64,000 nucleotides of DNA. Origin: Alphaproteobacteria bacterium. Lineage in GTDB: Bacteria > Pseudomonadota > Alphaproteobacteria > Micropepsales > Micropepsaceae. The position numbers and the translations under genes were made by a program. The notes beneath the pieces are model-generated. The model was not told the DNA's origin. It was given only the letters and a program-made list of their open reading frames with translations, and made no database searches. The stretch lies in the NCBI GenBank assembly GCA_021325375.1, contig JAJPHG010000019.1, forward strand, positions 104,165 through 168,164, in the 5' to 3' direction. This document shows, piece after piece, positions 46,921 to 55,855 of this stretch (positions are counted from its first letter, which is position 1; every line of letters starts with the position of its first letter).

Positions 46921-48543
46921 ATGTCGGTTGACGGCGATCCCCACAGTCGCGAGCAGCGTCTGATCGGCGAAATCGCACAGGCGATGCGAAGCGGCGATAT
47001 CGCGCGGGCATCGCAGCTCGCCGACCTCGCGCTGGCGCAAGGCGTCAGCCACGCCCTTCCATACCAGGCCCGCGCCGTGCGTCTCGACACGCTCGGCAGG
47101 GGAGACGAGGCCCTGCGGAATTTCGAGATGGCGCGTACCCTCGCTCCAGGCGACCCCATGGTCGTGAATGGCGCAGCACTCTGTCTCGGCCGCATGGGAA
47201 GGCTCGCTGAATCGATGGCGGCCTTCGACGATGCGCTCGCGCTCGATCCCAATTTCGCGACGACGCATTTCCATCGCGGGATGGTTCTGGAGATGCACGG
47301 CGAGTTCGGCGCGGCGTGCGGCGCTTACCGGCGTGCCGTCGAGCTCGCGCCTGGCTATGCGGCGGCCTGGGCCGGATTGGCGACCGCGGCGCATTCCCGG
47401 CAGGCGTGGAAGGAGGCGGGGATGGCCGCCGCGCGTTCCCTGGCGCTGGATCCGCGCCAGCCGCGGCTCGCGATCCCGCTCGCCTTCGCGAAGATCCAGG
47501 AAGGCGCGTTCAAAGCGGCCGAGAAACTTCTTCGCGAACTCCTGAGCCAGCCCACCTCCGTGCCTCGTCATCTTCATGGCATCGCGCTGGGTCTGCTGGC
47601 CGATGCTCTGGATGGGCAGGGCAAGTTCGGCGAGGCCTTCGTCTGCTACACGGCGCAGAACCGGGAGAGGCGCGCCGGCTATATCAGGCCTCCCGGAGCG
47701 CCCGACATGGCCGCACTGGTGCGCGGCCTCACGGCATTCGTCGAACGGACGCCGATGATGGGTGCGGCGGATGCGCAGGGAGCGGGCCCGCATGCCTTCC
47801 TTCTGGGCTTTCCGCGTTCCGGAACGACGCTGCTCGAACAGGTCCTGGCCGCCCATCCGGACGTGGTGACACTGGAGGAAAGCGACGTCCTGGACGCGAT
47901 CGCGGAAGAATTCCTGTGCGATCCGCCCGGCTTCGATCGCCTGGCCGCGCTTGATGGGGACGAGCTTTTGCGCGTGCGCGAGCAATATTGGCGCAACGTC
48001 CGCGCCCACGGCGTCGGGCCTGAGGGAAAGGTTCTCGTCGACAAGCTGCCGCTGAACACGATCAAGCTGCCGCTCATCGCCAAGCTGTTTCCGCAAGCCC
48101 GGATCCTGTTTTGCGTGCGCGATCCCCGCGCTGTCGTGTTCAGCTGCTTTCGCCGCGCGCTTCCCGTCAATGCGTCGACGGTGGAGTTGCTGACGCTGGA
48201 GGGCGCGGCGAAGTTCTACGATCGCGTCATGACGCTCGGCGAGGTCTGCCGCAGCACGCTGCCGCTCGCGTTCCATGTCCAGCGCCTCGAGGATCTGGTG
48301 CAGGATTTCGAGGGCCAGACGAGAAAGCTGTGCGCGTTCCTTGGCATCGAATGGGCGGATGGCCTTCGCGATTTCGTGCGCCTCGCGCAAGACCGGCACA
48401 TCCGCTCGATCAGCGCGTCCCAGGTCCGCCGCGGCCTCTATGGCGATGGGGCACAGGAGTGGAAGCGCTACGCGCACCAACTCGCTCCCATCCTTCCGCT
48501 TTTGCGTCCCTGGGTGGAGTTGTTCGGCTACGAATCTGTCTGA
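46921..48543 (+). CDS. TPR-sulfotransferase fusion protein
   Basis: 540 aa. Residues 10-250 are about six TPR repeats (AVRLDTLGRGDEALRNFEMA, GRMGRLAESMAAFDDALALD). Residues 290-540 are a sulfotransferase domain with the 5'-PAPS loop FLLGFPRSGTTLLEQ, the 3'-phosphate motif CVRDPRAVVFSCF and a likely catalytic basic residue in the first half. No signal peptide, so cytoplasmic. It would transfer sulfate from PAPS to an unknown acceptor, probably a protein recognised by the TPRs. Genes of this kind recur near TBDR/halogenase loci. It is upstream of the galactan TBDR and divergent from the dehydratase operon. Confidence 0.87.
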   Translation: MSVDGDPHSREQRLIGEIAQAMRSGDIARASQLADLALAQGVSHALPYQARAVRLDTLGRGDEALRNFEMARTLAPGDPMVVNGAALCLGRMGRLAESMAAFDDALALDPNFATTHFHRGMVLEMHGEFGAACGAYRRAVELAPGYAAAWAGLATAAHSRQAWKEAGMAAARSLALDPRQPRLAIPLAFAKIQEGAFKAAEKLLRELLSQPTSVPRHLHGIALGLLADALDGQGKFGEAFVCYTAQNRERRAGYIRPPGAPDMAALVRGLTAFVERTPMMGAADAQGAGPHAFLLGFPRSGTTLLEQVLAAHPDVVTLEESDVLDAIAEEFLCDPPGFDRLAALDGDELLRVREQYWRNVRAHGVGPEGKVLVDKLPLNTIKLPLIAKLFPQARILFCVRDPRAVVFSCFRRALPVNASTVELLTLEGAAKFYDRVMTLGEVCRSTLPLAFHVQRLEDLVQDFEGQTRKLCAFLGIEWADGLRDFVRLAQDRHIRSISASQVRRGLYGDGAQEWKRYAHQLAPILPLLRPWVELFGYESV

Positions 48544-48735
48544 CCGGCGGCAGGATTCGCAGGCGGCAGGCGCGCGGCGAGAGGATGATTTCGAGCCATG
48601 CGCTCGTTTCGCCCCCGCGGCGCGCGAGCGGGAAACCGGCGAAAGGTGAAATCATTACAGGGCGTTGCGCGTCGGAAATTCCACATGCGCGCTGTTGCTC
48701 AAAAGCCCCGCAGACCTTCCTTGACATCAATAAGC

Positions 48736-48754
48736 CGATTTATATTATAAATGG
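48736..48754. promoter_or_regulatory. AT-rich palindromic operator candidate, site 4
   Basis: CGATTTATATTATAAATGG: ATTTAT-ATT-ATAAAT is a perfect palindrome centred 67 bases upstream of the GTG of the TonB-dependent receptor gene. TTGACA at 48721 could be a -35 element just in front of it, so binding here would block the promoter. Confidence 0.7.
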
Positions 48755-48811
48755 CATTGCAAGCTGACCCCGCGTGTAAGAGGGGCGGCTATCTAGAGGG
48801 GGAGGTAGCCT

Positions 48812-51556
48812 GTGAGGTCGGTCCATAGCATGTTGCTGAGCGGGGCTAGCGCCCTCGCTCTTTGTTCGGTCGTGACGTCCGCCGCGCTCGCGGATGACTC
48901 CAACATCGAAACGGTCGTCGTCACCGGCGTGCGGGGAAGCCTGCGGGACTCGCTGGCGGCGAAGAAGATTTCTCCCCTGGTCACGGACAACATCTCGACC
49001 AAGGACATCGGCCAGCTTCCCGACGTGACGATCGCGGAAGAGCTGAACCGCCTTCCCGGCGTGAACACGACGCGAGACCGCGGCAACGCGAGCCAGGCGG
49101 CGGTTCGCGGCCTGGGCCCGCGGCTCGTGTTCGGCCTCGTCAACGGACGCGAAGTCGCGTCGTCGGAGCCGTCGCAGGACGTTCGCTGGGAAGTGTATCC
49201 TTCCGAAGTGCTCTCGGGCGCGCAGGTCTACAAATCGCAGTCGCCGGAACTCATCCCGGGCGGCATCGCTGCGACCATCGACATCCGCACCATCTCGCCG
49301 CTCGACTATGACGGACCGTCGATCAACATGCGGGTCGGCCCGACCTACAACGACGAGGGCGCGGATCTTCCGCATTACGATCCCTGGGGAATGCGCGCGA
49401 GCGGCGCCTACATCACGCATGTGACGTCGAATTTGGCGATCGCGCTTGCCGCGAGCTATCAGAAGGAAAAGAACGGATTCCCGGATTTCCGCACCTTCGG
49501 CTGGAACACGCCGGACAATTCGGGCGCGTCGACGTCCAATCCATCCGGCGCCACCGGAGATCTCAACAGCGACGGCGTTCCCGACAACACCAATTGGGGC
49601 TTGGTGACCGAGGTCAAAGAGGTTCAGCAGGACCGTCAGGCTTTGTCGGGCGCGGTGGGTTGGCAGCCGATGAGCAACCTCCAGGTCAAGGCGGACATGC
49701 TGTATTCCGCCTACACCATCCACGAAAACCAGTTTCAGACTTGGTACGCAAACAATCTGGGCAACTGGAACAACAGCCGTCACGATGTATACAATTGTTC
49801 GACATGCTCCTACACGATCGAGGACGACTCGGTGGTCTCCGAGAACCTTCAGAACATTCAGCAGAACGGACCGGACTTCTTCTTCCAGGGACCCGACTAC
49901 CAGAGCGAGATCGCGCGCTACAACGAGCGGCACACCCTCTTGGTCGGCGGTCTGAATCTCAATTGGACGAGCGGCGACTGGAACGCCAAGCTCGATCTGT
50001 CCCATTCGGAAGCGTGGCGCAACAACAGATGGTCGGCGATCTATCTGGACACGCAGTGGGCCACGGGTATCGCGTACAACCTTACCCCCGGCCAGGCGCC
50101 TAGCGCGCATCTGTACGGTCCTGATCCCGCCAACCCGGCGATCCAGTCGGTCGGCGGTCTTTCACACGACATCTTCAACGATCCCGGCGGCCGGAACGGC
50201 GAAGTCGATCCCGAGCACAGCACCGATCATCTCTCGGCCGCCGCGTTGGACGTGACGCGCGCCTTCGCAGGATCGTTCCTGACCGCGATCGATTTCGGAG
50301 GTCGCATCTCGGAGCGTGCCAAAGGGCACCGGCAATGGCAGTACTTTCCTTCGCCCGTTTCCGCGATGAGCCTCGCGAATGCGGGGTTGGAGGAATTCAC
50401 CGTCAATGCGTTCAACGCGCCGGCGAACGTCTGGGGCGATTGGGACAAGCTATTTCCGATGATCTACGGACCCAATGCGTCCGCCATACCGGCCGGCTCC
50501 GAACTTCCGCTGAGCCATACGAATGTCACGGAGAACACGGACGAAGGGTATGTCAAAGCCGACTTTGCGGGCAATTTCGGAGGCGCGCCGTACACCGGAA
50601 GCCTCGGGGCACGCATCGCCGCAGTGGACACCGAGAGCGTGGGCTTTCAATGCCTTGGAGGCTCGGGCAACTACTGCTTCGGCGGCGTCATCGCGCCCGT
50701 GGATCTCAAGAACCACTATACCGATGTGTTGCCGGACCTGAACATGGTCTTGCATCTGTCGGACGAGACCCAGCTGCACTTCGGCGCGGGGATCGCCATC
50801 TCGCGTCCGCCTTTGGATGCCTTGACGACGGGCTTCTTCCTGACGGCCAGCGCCCCCTTCACCGGCGGCGGCGGCAATCCGCTCCTGAAGCCCTACAAGG
50901 CTGATCAGGTCGACCTGTCCTATGAGTGGTACTTCCACGACGAGTCGATGTTCGCGGTCGCGCCCTACTTCAAGCATCTCGAAACCTACATCACGGCGCT
51001 GTCGTCGACGGAGATCATCAACGGCAACAACTACCTCATAACCACTCAAGGCAACGGCAAGGGCGGCGACGTGGAAGGCGTCGAGCTGACGCTGCAGACC
51101 CGCTTCTACTTCCTGCCGGGCTTCTGGAGCGATTTCGGAACCTACATGAACTACGCTTACGCGAACTCCGACATCAAGGAAGTCGTGCCCTCGACGGTCG
51201 GTTTCGGAGAGACGCCCTACTCGATGGTGGGTCTGACCAAACACACCGCGGAGATGGATTTGTTCTATGACCGCGGCGGTTTCGAGGCGCGTGTGGCGTA
51301 CAAGTATCACAGCCCGAACACGGTGGCGCCGACCTGGGTCGGAACGACGCTGAAGAAGGACGACGCCGAGGGCATCCTCGATGCCAGCCTCTCCTATCAG
51401 TGGAACGACAACATCGGTCTGCGCTTCCAGGCACGCAACCTGACCAACCAGGTCAATCGCTACACGAGCGACAACAACCCGGTGAATCTGTCGAACGACG
51501 GCGGCTATCAGGTCTATGGTCGCTCATATCTGTTCGACATCTCGTACAAGAACTGA
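48812..51556 (+). CDS. TonB-dependent receptor (Xanthomonas/Caulobacter carbohydrate type)
   Basis: 914 aa, GTG start at 48812 with the strong site GGGGGAGG six bases upstream. Signal peptide, then IETVVVTGVRGSLRDSLAAK and a plug domain (VTIAEELNRLPGVNTTRDRG, VRGLGPRLVFGLVNGREVAS) that fit the TonB-Xanth-Caul group used for oligosaccharide import. The long barrel ends in YGRSYLFDISYKN with the terminal aromatic expected for outer-membrane insertion. With the GH53 endo-galactanase directly downstream, galacto-oligosaccharides are the likely cargo. Confidence 0.92.
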   Translation: MRSVHSMLLSGASALALCSVVTSAALADDSNIETVVVTGVRGSLRDSLAAKKISPLVTDNISTKDIGQLPDVTIAEELNRLPGVNTTRDRGNASQAAVRGLGPRLVFGLVNGREVASSEPSQDVRWEVYPSEVLSGAQVYKSQSPELIPGGIAATIDIRTISPLDYDGPSINMRVGPTYNDEGADLPHYDPWGMRASGAYITHVTSNLAIALAASYQKEKNGFPDFRTFGWNTPDNSGASTSNPSGATGDLNSDGVPDNTNWGLVTEVKEVQQDRQALSGAVGWQPMSNLQVKADMLYSAYTIHENQFQTWYANNLGNWNNSRHDVYNCSTCSYTIEDDSVVSENLQNIQQNGPDFFFQGPDYQSEIARYNERHTLLVGGLNLNWTSGDWNAKLDLSHSEAWRNNRWSAIYLDTQWATGIAYNLTPGQAPSAHLYGPDPANPAIQSVGGLSHDIFNDPGGRNGEVDPEHSTDHLSAAALDVTRAFAGSFLTAIDFGGRISERAKGHRQWQYFPSPVSAMSLANAGLEEFTVNAFNAPANVWGDWDKLFPMIYGPNASAIPAGSELPLSHTNVTENTDEGYVKADFAGNFGGAPYTGSLGARIAAVDTESVGFQCLGGSGNYCFGGVIAPVDLKNHYTDVLPDLNMVLHLSDETQLHFGAGIAISRPPLDALTTGFFLTASAPFTGGGGNPLLKPYKADQVDLSYEWYFHDESMFAVAPYFKHLETYITALSSTEIINGNNYLITTQGNGKGGDVEGVELTLQTRFYFLPGFWSDFGTYMNYAYANSDIKEVVPSTVGFGETPYSMVGLTKHTAEMDLFYDRGGFEARVAYKYHSPNTVAPTWVGTTLKKDDAEGILDASLSYQWNDNIGLRFQARNLTNQVNRYTSDNNPVNLSNDGGYQVYGRSYLFDISYKN

Positions 51557-51575
51557 GGAATCCCGTTGGTAACTC

Positions 51576-51615
51576 GGTGGGGTGGCGGCAGCGTCACCCC
51601 ACCTTTTTCTTTTTC
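51576..51615 (+). terminator. Intrinsic terminator between TBDR and GH53 genes
   Basis: GGTGGGGTG at 51576-51584 pairs perfectly with CACCCCACC at 51595-51603; the stem extends by three more pairs (one G-T) around a GCAG loop and is followed by TTTTTCTTTTT. It is a textbook Rho-independent terminator. It lies only 15 bases before the GH53 start, so it probably lowers rather than abolishes GH53 expression relative to the receptor. Confidence 0.88.
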
Positions 51616-51630
51616 AGGGGTGTGCGTGCG

Positions 51631-52719
51631 ATGCGGGCGATCGGACTATTTTTGATCCTTTCCTCGCTCGCCGCGCCCGCCGCCGCCCGCGAGGTCTATT
51701 TCGGCGGCGACCTGTCCTTCGCCAACGAGATGAACGATTGCGGCGCGGTCTATCGCGACAACGGCACGCCCAAGGACGTCTACGCGATATTCAAGGACCA
51801 CGGCGCCAACCTCGTGCGCCTGCGCCTGTGGACCGAGGGCAACGAGGGCAAATACAGCAACCTGGCCGACGTCGAGAAAAGCATCCGCCGCGCCAAGGCC
51901 GCCGGAATGAAGGTGCTTCTCGACCTGCATTATTCCGACAGTTGGGCCGACGGCGACAAGCAAATCATCCCGCGCGCCTGGGCCGGGATAAGTGACCGCA
52001 CGGCGCTGGCGCAGACGGTCTATCGCTACACGCTCGACACGCTGACGGCGCTGGACCGCGAAGGGCTGATGCCGGAGATGGTCCAGGTCGGCAACGAGAT
52101 CAACCAGGAGATGCTCGGCCAGGCGGATTGGAAGGGGCGTCCCATCGACTGGGAACGCAATGCCGCGATCATCAATGCGGGGATCAGGGCGGTGCGCGAG
52201 GCGGGTGCGAAGTCGCAGGTCAAGCCCAGGATCATGCTGCACATCGCACAGCCCGAAAACGTCGAGCCGTGGTTCGCCGCCGCGACGAAGGCGGGCGTCA
52301 CCGATTTCGACATCATCGGCATCAGCTATTACGGCAAATGGTCGAAATACTCCGTCGCCAATCTGGGCACCGAGATCTTCCGGCTGACCCATCTCTACAA
52401 GCAGGACGTCATGGTGGTCGAGACCGGCTATCCATGGACGCTTGCCTGGCACGACAGCACGCCGAACGTGCTCGGCGAGGACGGCCTCATCCGCGGCTAT
52501 CCCGCGACGCGCGAGGGGCAGAGGAAGTTCCTGCTCGACGTAACGGCGGCCGTGCTCGACAATGGCGGCGACGGCGTCGTGTATTGGGCGCCCGACTGGG
52601 TCTCGACCGATTGCAAGACCCCGTGGGGCAGGGGATCGAGCTGGGAGAACGCGACGCTGTTCGATTTCGACGGCGAGGCGCTGCCGGGCCTCGATTTCAT
52701 GAAACAGCCGGGCAAATGA
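51631..52719 (+). CDS. GH53 arabinogalactan endo-beta-1,4-galactanase
   Basis: 362 aa with a signal peptide (AIGLFLILSSLAAPAAA). GH53 features: FGGDLSFANEMND, GANLVRLRLWTEG, LLDLHYSDSWAD, acid/base Glu in MVQVGNEIN and nucleophile Glu in VMVVETGYPWT. It cuts beta-1,4-galactan of type I arabinogalactan and pectin into oligomers for the adjoining receptor. It follows the receptor gene after an intrinsic terminator. Confidence 0.93.
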   Translation: MRAIGLFLILSSLAAPAAAREVYFGGDLSFANEMNDCGAVYRDNGTPKDVYAIFKDHGANLVRLRLWTEGNEGKYSNLADVEKSIRRAKAAGMKVLLDLHYSDSWADGDKQIIPRAWAGISDRTALAQTVYRYTLDTLTALDREGLMPEMVQVGNEINQEMLGQADWKGRPIDWERNAAIINAGIRAVREAGAKSQVKPRIMLHIAQPENVEPWFAAATKAGVTDFDIIGISYYGKWSKYSVANLGTEIFRLTHLYKQDVMVVETGYPWTLAWHDSTPNVLGEDGLIRGYPATREGQRKFLLDVTAAVLDNGGDGVVYWAPDWVSTDCKTPWGRGSSWENATLFDFDGEALPGLDFMKQPGK

Positions 52720-52770
52720 GAAGGCGCGGGGGGCGTCCATGCCACGCGCCGGTTGTGCTATTCCTAGTGC

Positions 52771-53787
52771 ATGAGTGTAGACCTGCGGCCGATCCGCGAA
52801 TGGCGAGACGTCGACGTCGCGACGTTCCGCGGCGAGATTCTGCCCGCCGGCCAGCCGGCCGTGCTGAGGAGCGTCGCCGGGGACTGGCCGGCGGTCCGGG
52901 CGGGCCGGCATTCGCCGCGGGCGCTCGGCGCATATATAAAGTCGTTCGACCGCGGCGCCCTGGTTGAAACACTGACCGGCGCCCCGTCGATCGCAGGGCG
53001 GTTCTTCTACAGCGACGATCTGAAGGGCCTCAATTTCGAGAAGCGGCCCGAGCACGTTTCAGCGACGATCGATCGCCTGCTCGCGCAGCCCGGAGCGGAG
53101 GGCGCGCCTTCTCTTTATATTCAGTCGGCCGCCATCCCGGACTGCCTGCCCGGCTTCGCGGACGAGAACAGGCTCGCGCTGCCCGGCGGCGGCGCGGTGC
53201 CGCGCGTCTGGATCGGCAACGCAGTGACCGTTTCGACGCATTACGACCTCTCCGACAACATCGCCTGCGTCGTGGGCGGACGCCGCCGGTTCACGCTTTT
53301 TCCGCCCGGGGAGATCGGCAATCTTTATGTCGGGCCCATCCACTTCACGCTCGCAGGCCAGCCCGTGAGCATGGTGGCGCTCGACGAGCCCGATTTCGAG
53401 AAGTATCCACGTTTCAGGGACGCGCTCGCCTCGGCGCAGACTGCCGAGCTCGAGCCCGGCGACGCCATCTATATCCCGTATTTCTGGTGGCACCATGTGC
53501 GTTCGCTCACGGGCTTCAACGTGCTGGTGAACTATTGGTGGAACGACGCGGAGCCGCGCTTCGGGCTTCCCTACGACGCGCTGCTCCACGCGTTCCTCAC
53601 CATCCGCCACCTGCCGCCCGATCAACGCGCGGCCTGGCGCGCGGCGTTCGATCATTACGTCTTCCAGACCGGCGGCGATCCGGTGGCGCACCTGCCGCAG
53701 GACGCGCGCGGCGCGTTGGGACCCATGACGCCAAGCCTCGCGGCACAGATAAAAGCCGCGCTGCTGCGCCGGTTGAACCGGCCCTAG
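52771..53787 (+). CDS. Cupin-8/JmjC-like putative Fe(II)/2-oxoglutarate dioxygenase
   Basis: 338 aa, no signal peptide. The double-stranded beta-helix core shows the iron ligands H157 and D159 in STHYDLSDN and a distal H241 or H242 in WWHHVRSLTGFN; PGDAIYIPYFWWHHV is typical of the cupin-8 family. Family members hydroxylate proteins or small molecules. It belongs to the recurring set with halogenase-like, DUF6445 and TPR-sulfotransferase genes in TBDR loci. It is 51 bases after the GH53 gene on the same strand. Confidence 0.88.
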   Translation: MSVDLRPIREWRDVDVATFRGEILPAGQPAVLRSVAGDWPAVRAGRHSPRALGAYIKSFDRGALVETLTGAPSIAGRFFYSDDLKGLNFEKRPEHVSATIDRLLAQPGAEGAPSLYIQSAAIPDCLPGFADENRLALPGGGAVPRVWIGNAVTVSTHYDLSDNIACVVGGRRRFTLFPPGEIGNLYVGPIHFTLAGQPVSMVALDEPDFEKYPRFRDALASAQTAELEPGDAIYIPYFWWHHVRSLTGFNVLVNYWWNDAEPRFGLPYDALLHAFLTIRHLPPDQRAAWRAAFDHYVFQTGGDPVAHLPQDARGALGPMTPSLAAQIKAALLRRLNRP

Positions 53788-53822
53788 GCAAGGCGGAAAT
53801 TTCCCTCCGGCGCCGATCCGTG

Positions 53823-53841
53823 CTATTTATATGATAAATAG
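53823..53841. promoter_or_regulatory. AT-rich palindromic operator candidate, site 5 (best match)
   Basis: CTATTTATATGATAAATAG: a perfect palindrome with eight-base arms around ATG, 17 bases before the start of the next gene. It defines the consensus used for the other sites. Confidence 0.75.
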
Positions 53842-53858
53842 CGAGAGCGGCGGTTCGC

Positions 53859-54458
53859 ATGGCTTGGCGCCACGCCTTTTGGTTTTGCGCAGGCGCGGCA
53901 GGGTTTCTGCCGCCGGCCGCGCATGCGTTGGATCCGGCACTTGTCGAGATGCGGCACGGGATGGCCGACGCGCGGTTCGTGGAAATCTACTCTCCCGCGC
54001 AGCGCGCCGAGGCGTTGCAACGTGCGTTGCACCTCGCTTCGCCGCCCGAGCTTGGTGTTTCCGTCGCGCTCACGCCGAATGCGCCCTTCGCGCGGGACGG
54101 CTCGCATCTGTCGTTCTGGAAACCGTCCTTCGTCATCGGCACGGAAGCGGGCGGCGAGGCCGGGATAAATTTCTGGGGCCTTCGTCAGGAAGGCCACATG
54201 AATGTGGGAGTTGCGCCCGCCGGTCCCGTCGCGCTGGATTGCCGGCTGCTTTCCGCCGGAAGGATCGCTTACAAGATATATGCGGGAGACGCCCTGCGCA
54301 CGCAGGCCGACGCAGCGCTGCAGGACGGGCATTTCCTGCTGATGCTTTCGCCGTCGCGCCCTGGCGAGCCGATCTCGGTCGAGCTGTGGCCGTCGCCCGG
54401 CACCGAGCCTTTGGGGATTTTCGGTTGCGACGTCAGTGCGGTGGAGCAACGTCCATGA
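53859..54458 (+). CDS. Secreted protein of unknown function
   Basis: 199 aa with a signal peptide (FWFCAGAAGFLPPAAHA). The mature part is beta-rich with a few Cys (DCRLLSAGRIAYKIYAG, EPLGIFGCDVSA) and no domain recognised. It starts under operator site 5 and its stop overlaps the aldo/keto reductase start (ATGA), so it is the first gene of a three-gene unit in the galactan locus. Confidence 0.75.
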   Translation: MAWRHAFWFCAGAAGFLPPAAHALDPALVEMRHGMADARFVEIYSPAQRAEALQRALHLASPPELGVSVALTPNAPFARDGSHLSFWKPSFVIGTEAGGEAGINFWGLRQEGHMNVGVAPAGPVALDCRLLSAGRIAYKIYAGDALRTQADAALQDGHFLLMLSPSRPGEPISVELWPSPGTEPLGIFGCDVSAVEQRP

Positions 54459-55486
54459 AATACAATCGGCTCGGCAATACCGGTCTGTTCGTTTCCGAGA
54501 TATGTCTCGGCACGATGACCTTCGGCGGGCATAACGCCTTCTATCGCACCTTCGGCGATCTCGGGCAGAAGGAGGTCAACGCCATCGTCGCGCGTTCGCT
54601 CCAGGCCGGCGTCAACCTGATCGACACGGCGGACATCTATTCCGACGGCCTGTCGGAGCGCCTGCTCGGCCAGTCGTTCAAGGACCTCGGCGTCAAGCGC
54701 TCGGACGTCGTCATAGCCAGCAAGGCTTATGGCCGGATGGGCCCGGGTCCGAACGATATCGGTGCCAGTCGCGGCCACATCATGGACGCGGTCGAACGGA
54801 GCTTGGAGCGGCTCCAGACCGACCATATCGATCTCTATCAGATCCATGCCCAGGACATGAGCACACCGGTCGAGGAGATCATGCGCGCCCTCGACGATCT
54901 CGTGTCGCGCGGGCTGGTGCGCTATGTCGGCTGCTCGAACTGGCAGGCCTGGCGGACGATGCAGGCCCAGGGCGCCGCCGACAAGCGCGGCACTGCGCGC
55001 TTCGAGACGATGCAGGCCTACTACTCCATCGCCGGGCGCGGCATCGAGCGCGAAGTCGTGCCGATGCTCGAGAGCCAGAAGATGGGCTTCTTGGTATGGA
55101 GCGCGCTGGCCGGCGGCATCCTGTCGGGAAAGTTCGGACCTGACGGCAAGGGGCCGGACGGCGCGCGCCGCACGACCTTCGATTTTCCGCCCGTCGACAA
55201 GGAGCGCGTCTGGCCGATCGTGGACGCGATGCGCGAGATCGGAAAGGCGAGGGATGCCAGCCCCGCCCGCATCGCGATCGCCTGGGTTCTGTCGAAACCT
55301 TACGTGACCAGCGTCATCGTCGGCGTGAAGACGCTTGAGCAGCTCGAGGACAATCTGGCGGCCGCGAACGTCGTCCTGTCGGCGGACGAGATCGCGCGGC
55401 TGGACGAACTGAGCGCACTGCCTCCGGAGTTTCCGGGCTGGATGGTGGCGCGCCAGAACCTCGACCGTCGGCCCAAACCCAAATAA
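54455..55486 (+). CDS. Aldo/keto reductase
   Basis: 343 aa. The AKR barrel and tetrad are visible: D and Y in LIDTADIYSDG, K in VVIASKAYGRM and H in LYQIHAQD. LGTMTFGGHNAF and the C-terminal SVIVGVKTLEQLEDNLAAAN (NADP-binding) are typical. It reduces an aldehyde or sugar, or oxidises one, with NADP(H). Co-transcribed with the secreted unknown protein before it; a sugar-related substrate is inferred from position. Confidence 0.9.
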   Translation: MKYNRLGNTGLFVSEICLGTMTFGGHNAFYRTFGDLGQKEVNAIVARSLQAGVNLIDTADIYSDGLSERLLGQSFKDLGVKRSDVVIASKAYGRMGPGPNDIGASRGHIMDAVERSLERLQTDHIDLYQIHAQDMSTPVEEIMRALDDLVSRGLVRYVGCSNWQAWRTMQAQGAADKRGTARFETMQAYYSIAGRGIEREVVPMLESQKMGFLVWSALAGGILSGKFGPDGKGPDGARRTTFDFPPVDKERVWPIVDAMREIGKARDASPARIAIAWVLSKPYVTSVIVGVKTLEQLEDNLAAANVVLSADEIARLDELSALPPEFPGWMVARQNLDRRPKPK

Positions 55487-55497
55487 TGGAGGTGACC

Positions 55498-55848
55498 ATG
55501 AAGATGTTTGCCGTTGCTTTCGCTGCAAGCTGCTGCGCGCCGAGCTTGGCCGCGGCCGATGAACCGAAACCCGTGCCCGCCAGCGAGGTCTGCTTGCAGG
55601 CGGGCCACATCAACAATACCGTCGTCGTCGACGGGCGCACGATCCTGTTCCATATGAACGACGGGAAGGTCTGGAAGAACACGCTGGGCAGCGAATGTCC
55701 CGGCCTGAAATTCGAGCGCGCGTTCAGCGAAGAGGTCCGTGGCGGCACGATCTGTTCCAACCGCCAGATGATCCGCGTGATGCACAGAGGCAATTGGTGC
55801 TCGCTGGGCGCGTTCACGCCGTACACGCCGCCGCCCACGCCCAAATAG
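55498..55848 (+). CDS. Small secreted Cys-containing protein (DUF6491-like)
   Basis: 116 aa from ATG 55498, chosen for the GGAGGTGA ribosome site directly upstream; an ATG at 55486 overlapping the previous stop is less likely. Signal peptide, then CLQAGHINNTVVVDGRTILF and NTLGSECPGLKFERAF, a pattern like DUF6491 proteins. Four Cys residues in the mature part may form two disulfides. Function unknown. It is the end of the operon and convergent with the GH2 gene seven bases away. Confidence 0.72.
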   Translation: MKMFAVAFAASCCAPSLAAADEPKPVPASEVCLQAGHINNTVVVDGRTILFHMNDGKVWKNTLGSECPGLKFERAFSEEVRGGTICSNRQMIRVMHRGNWCSLGAFTPYTPPPTPK

Positions 55849-55855
55849 GCGCCGC

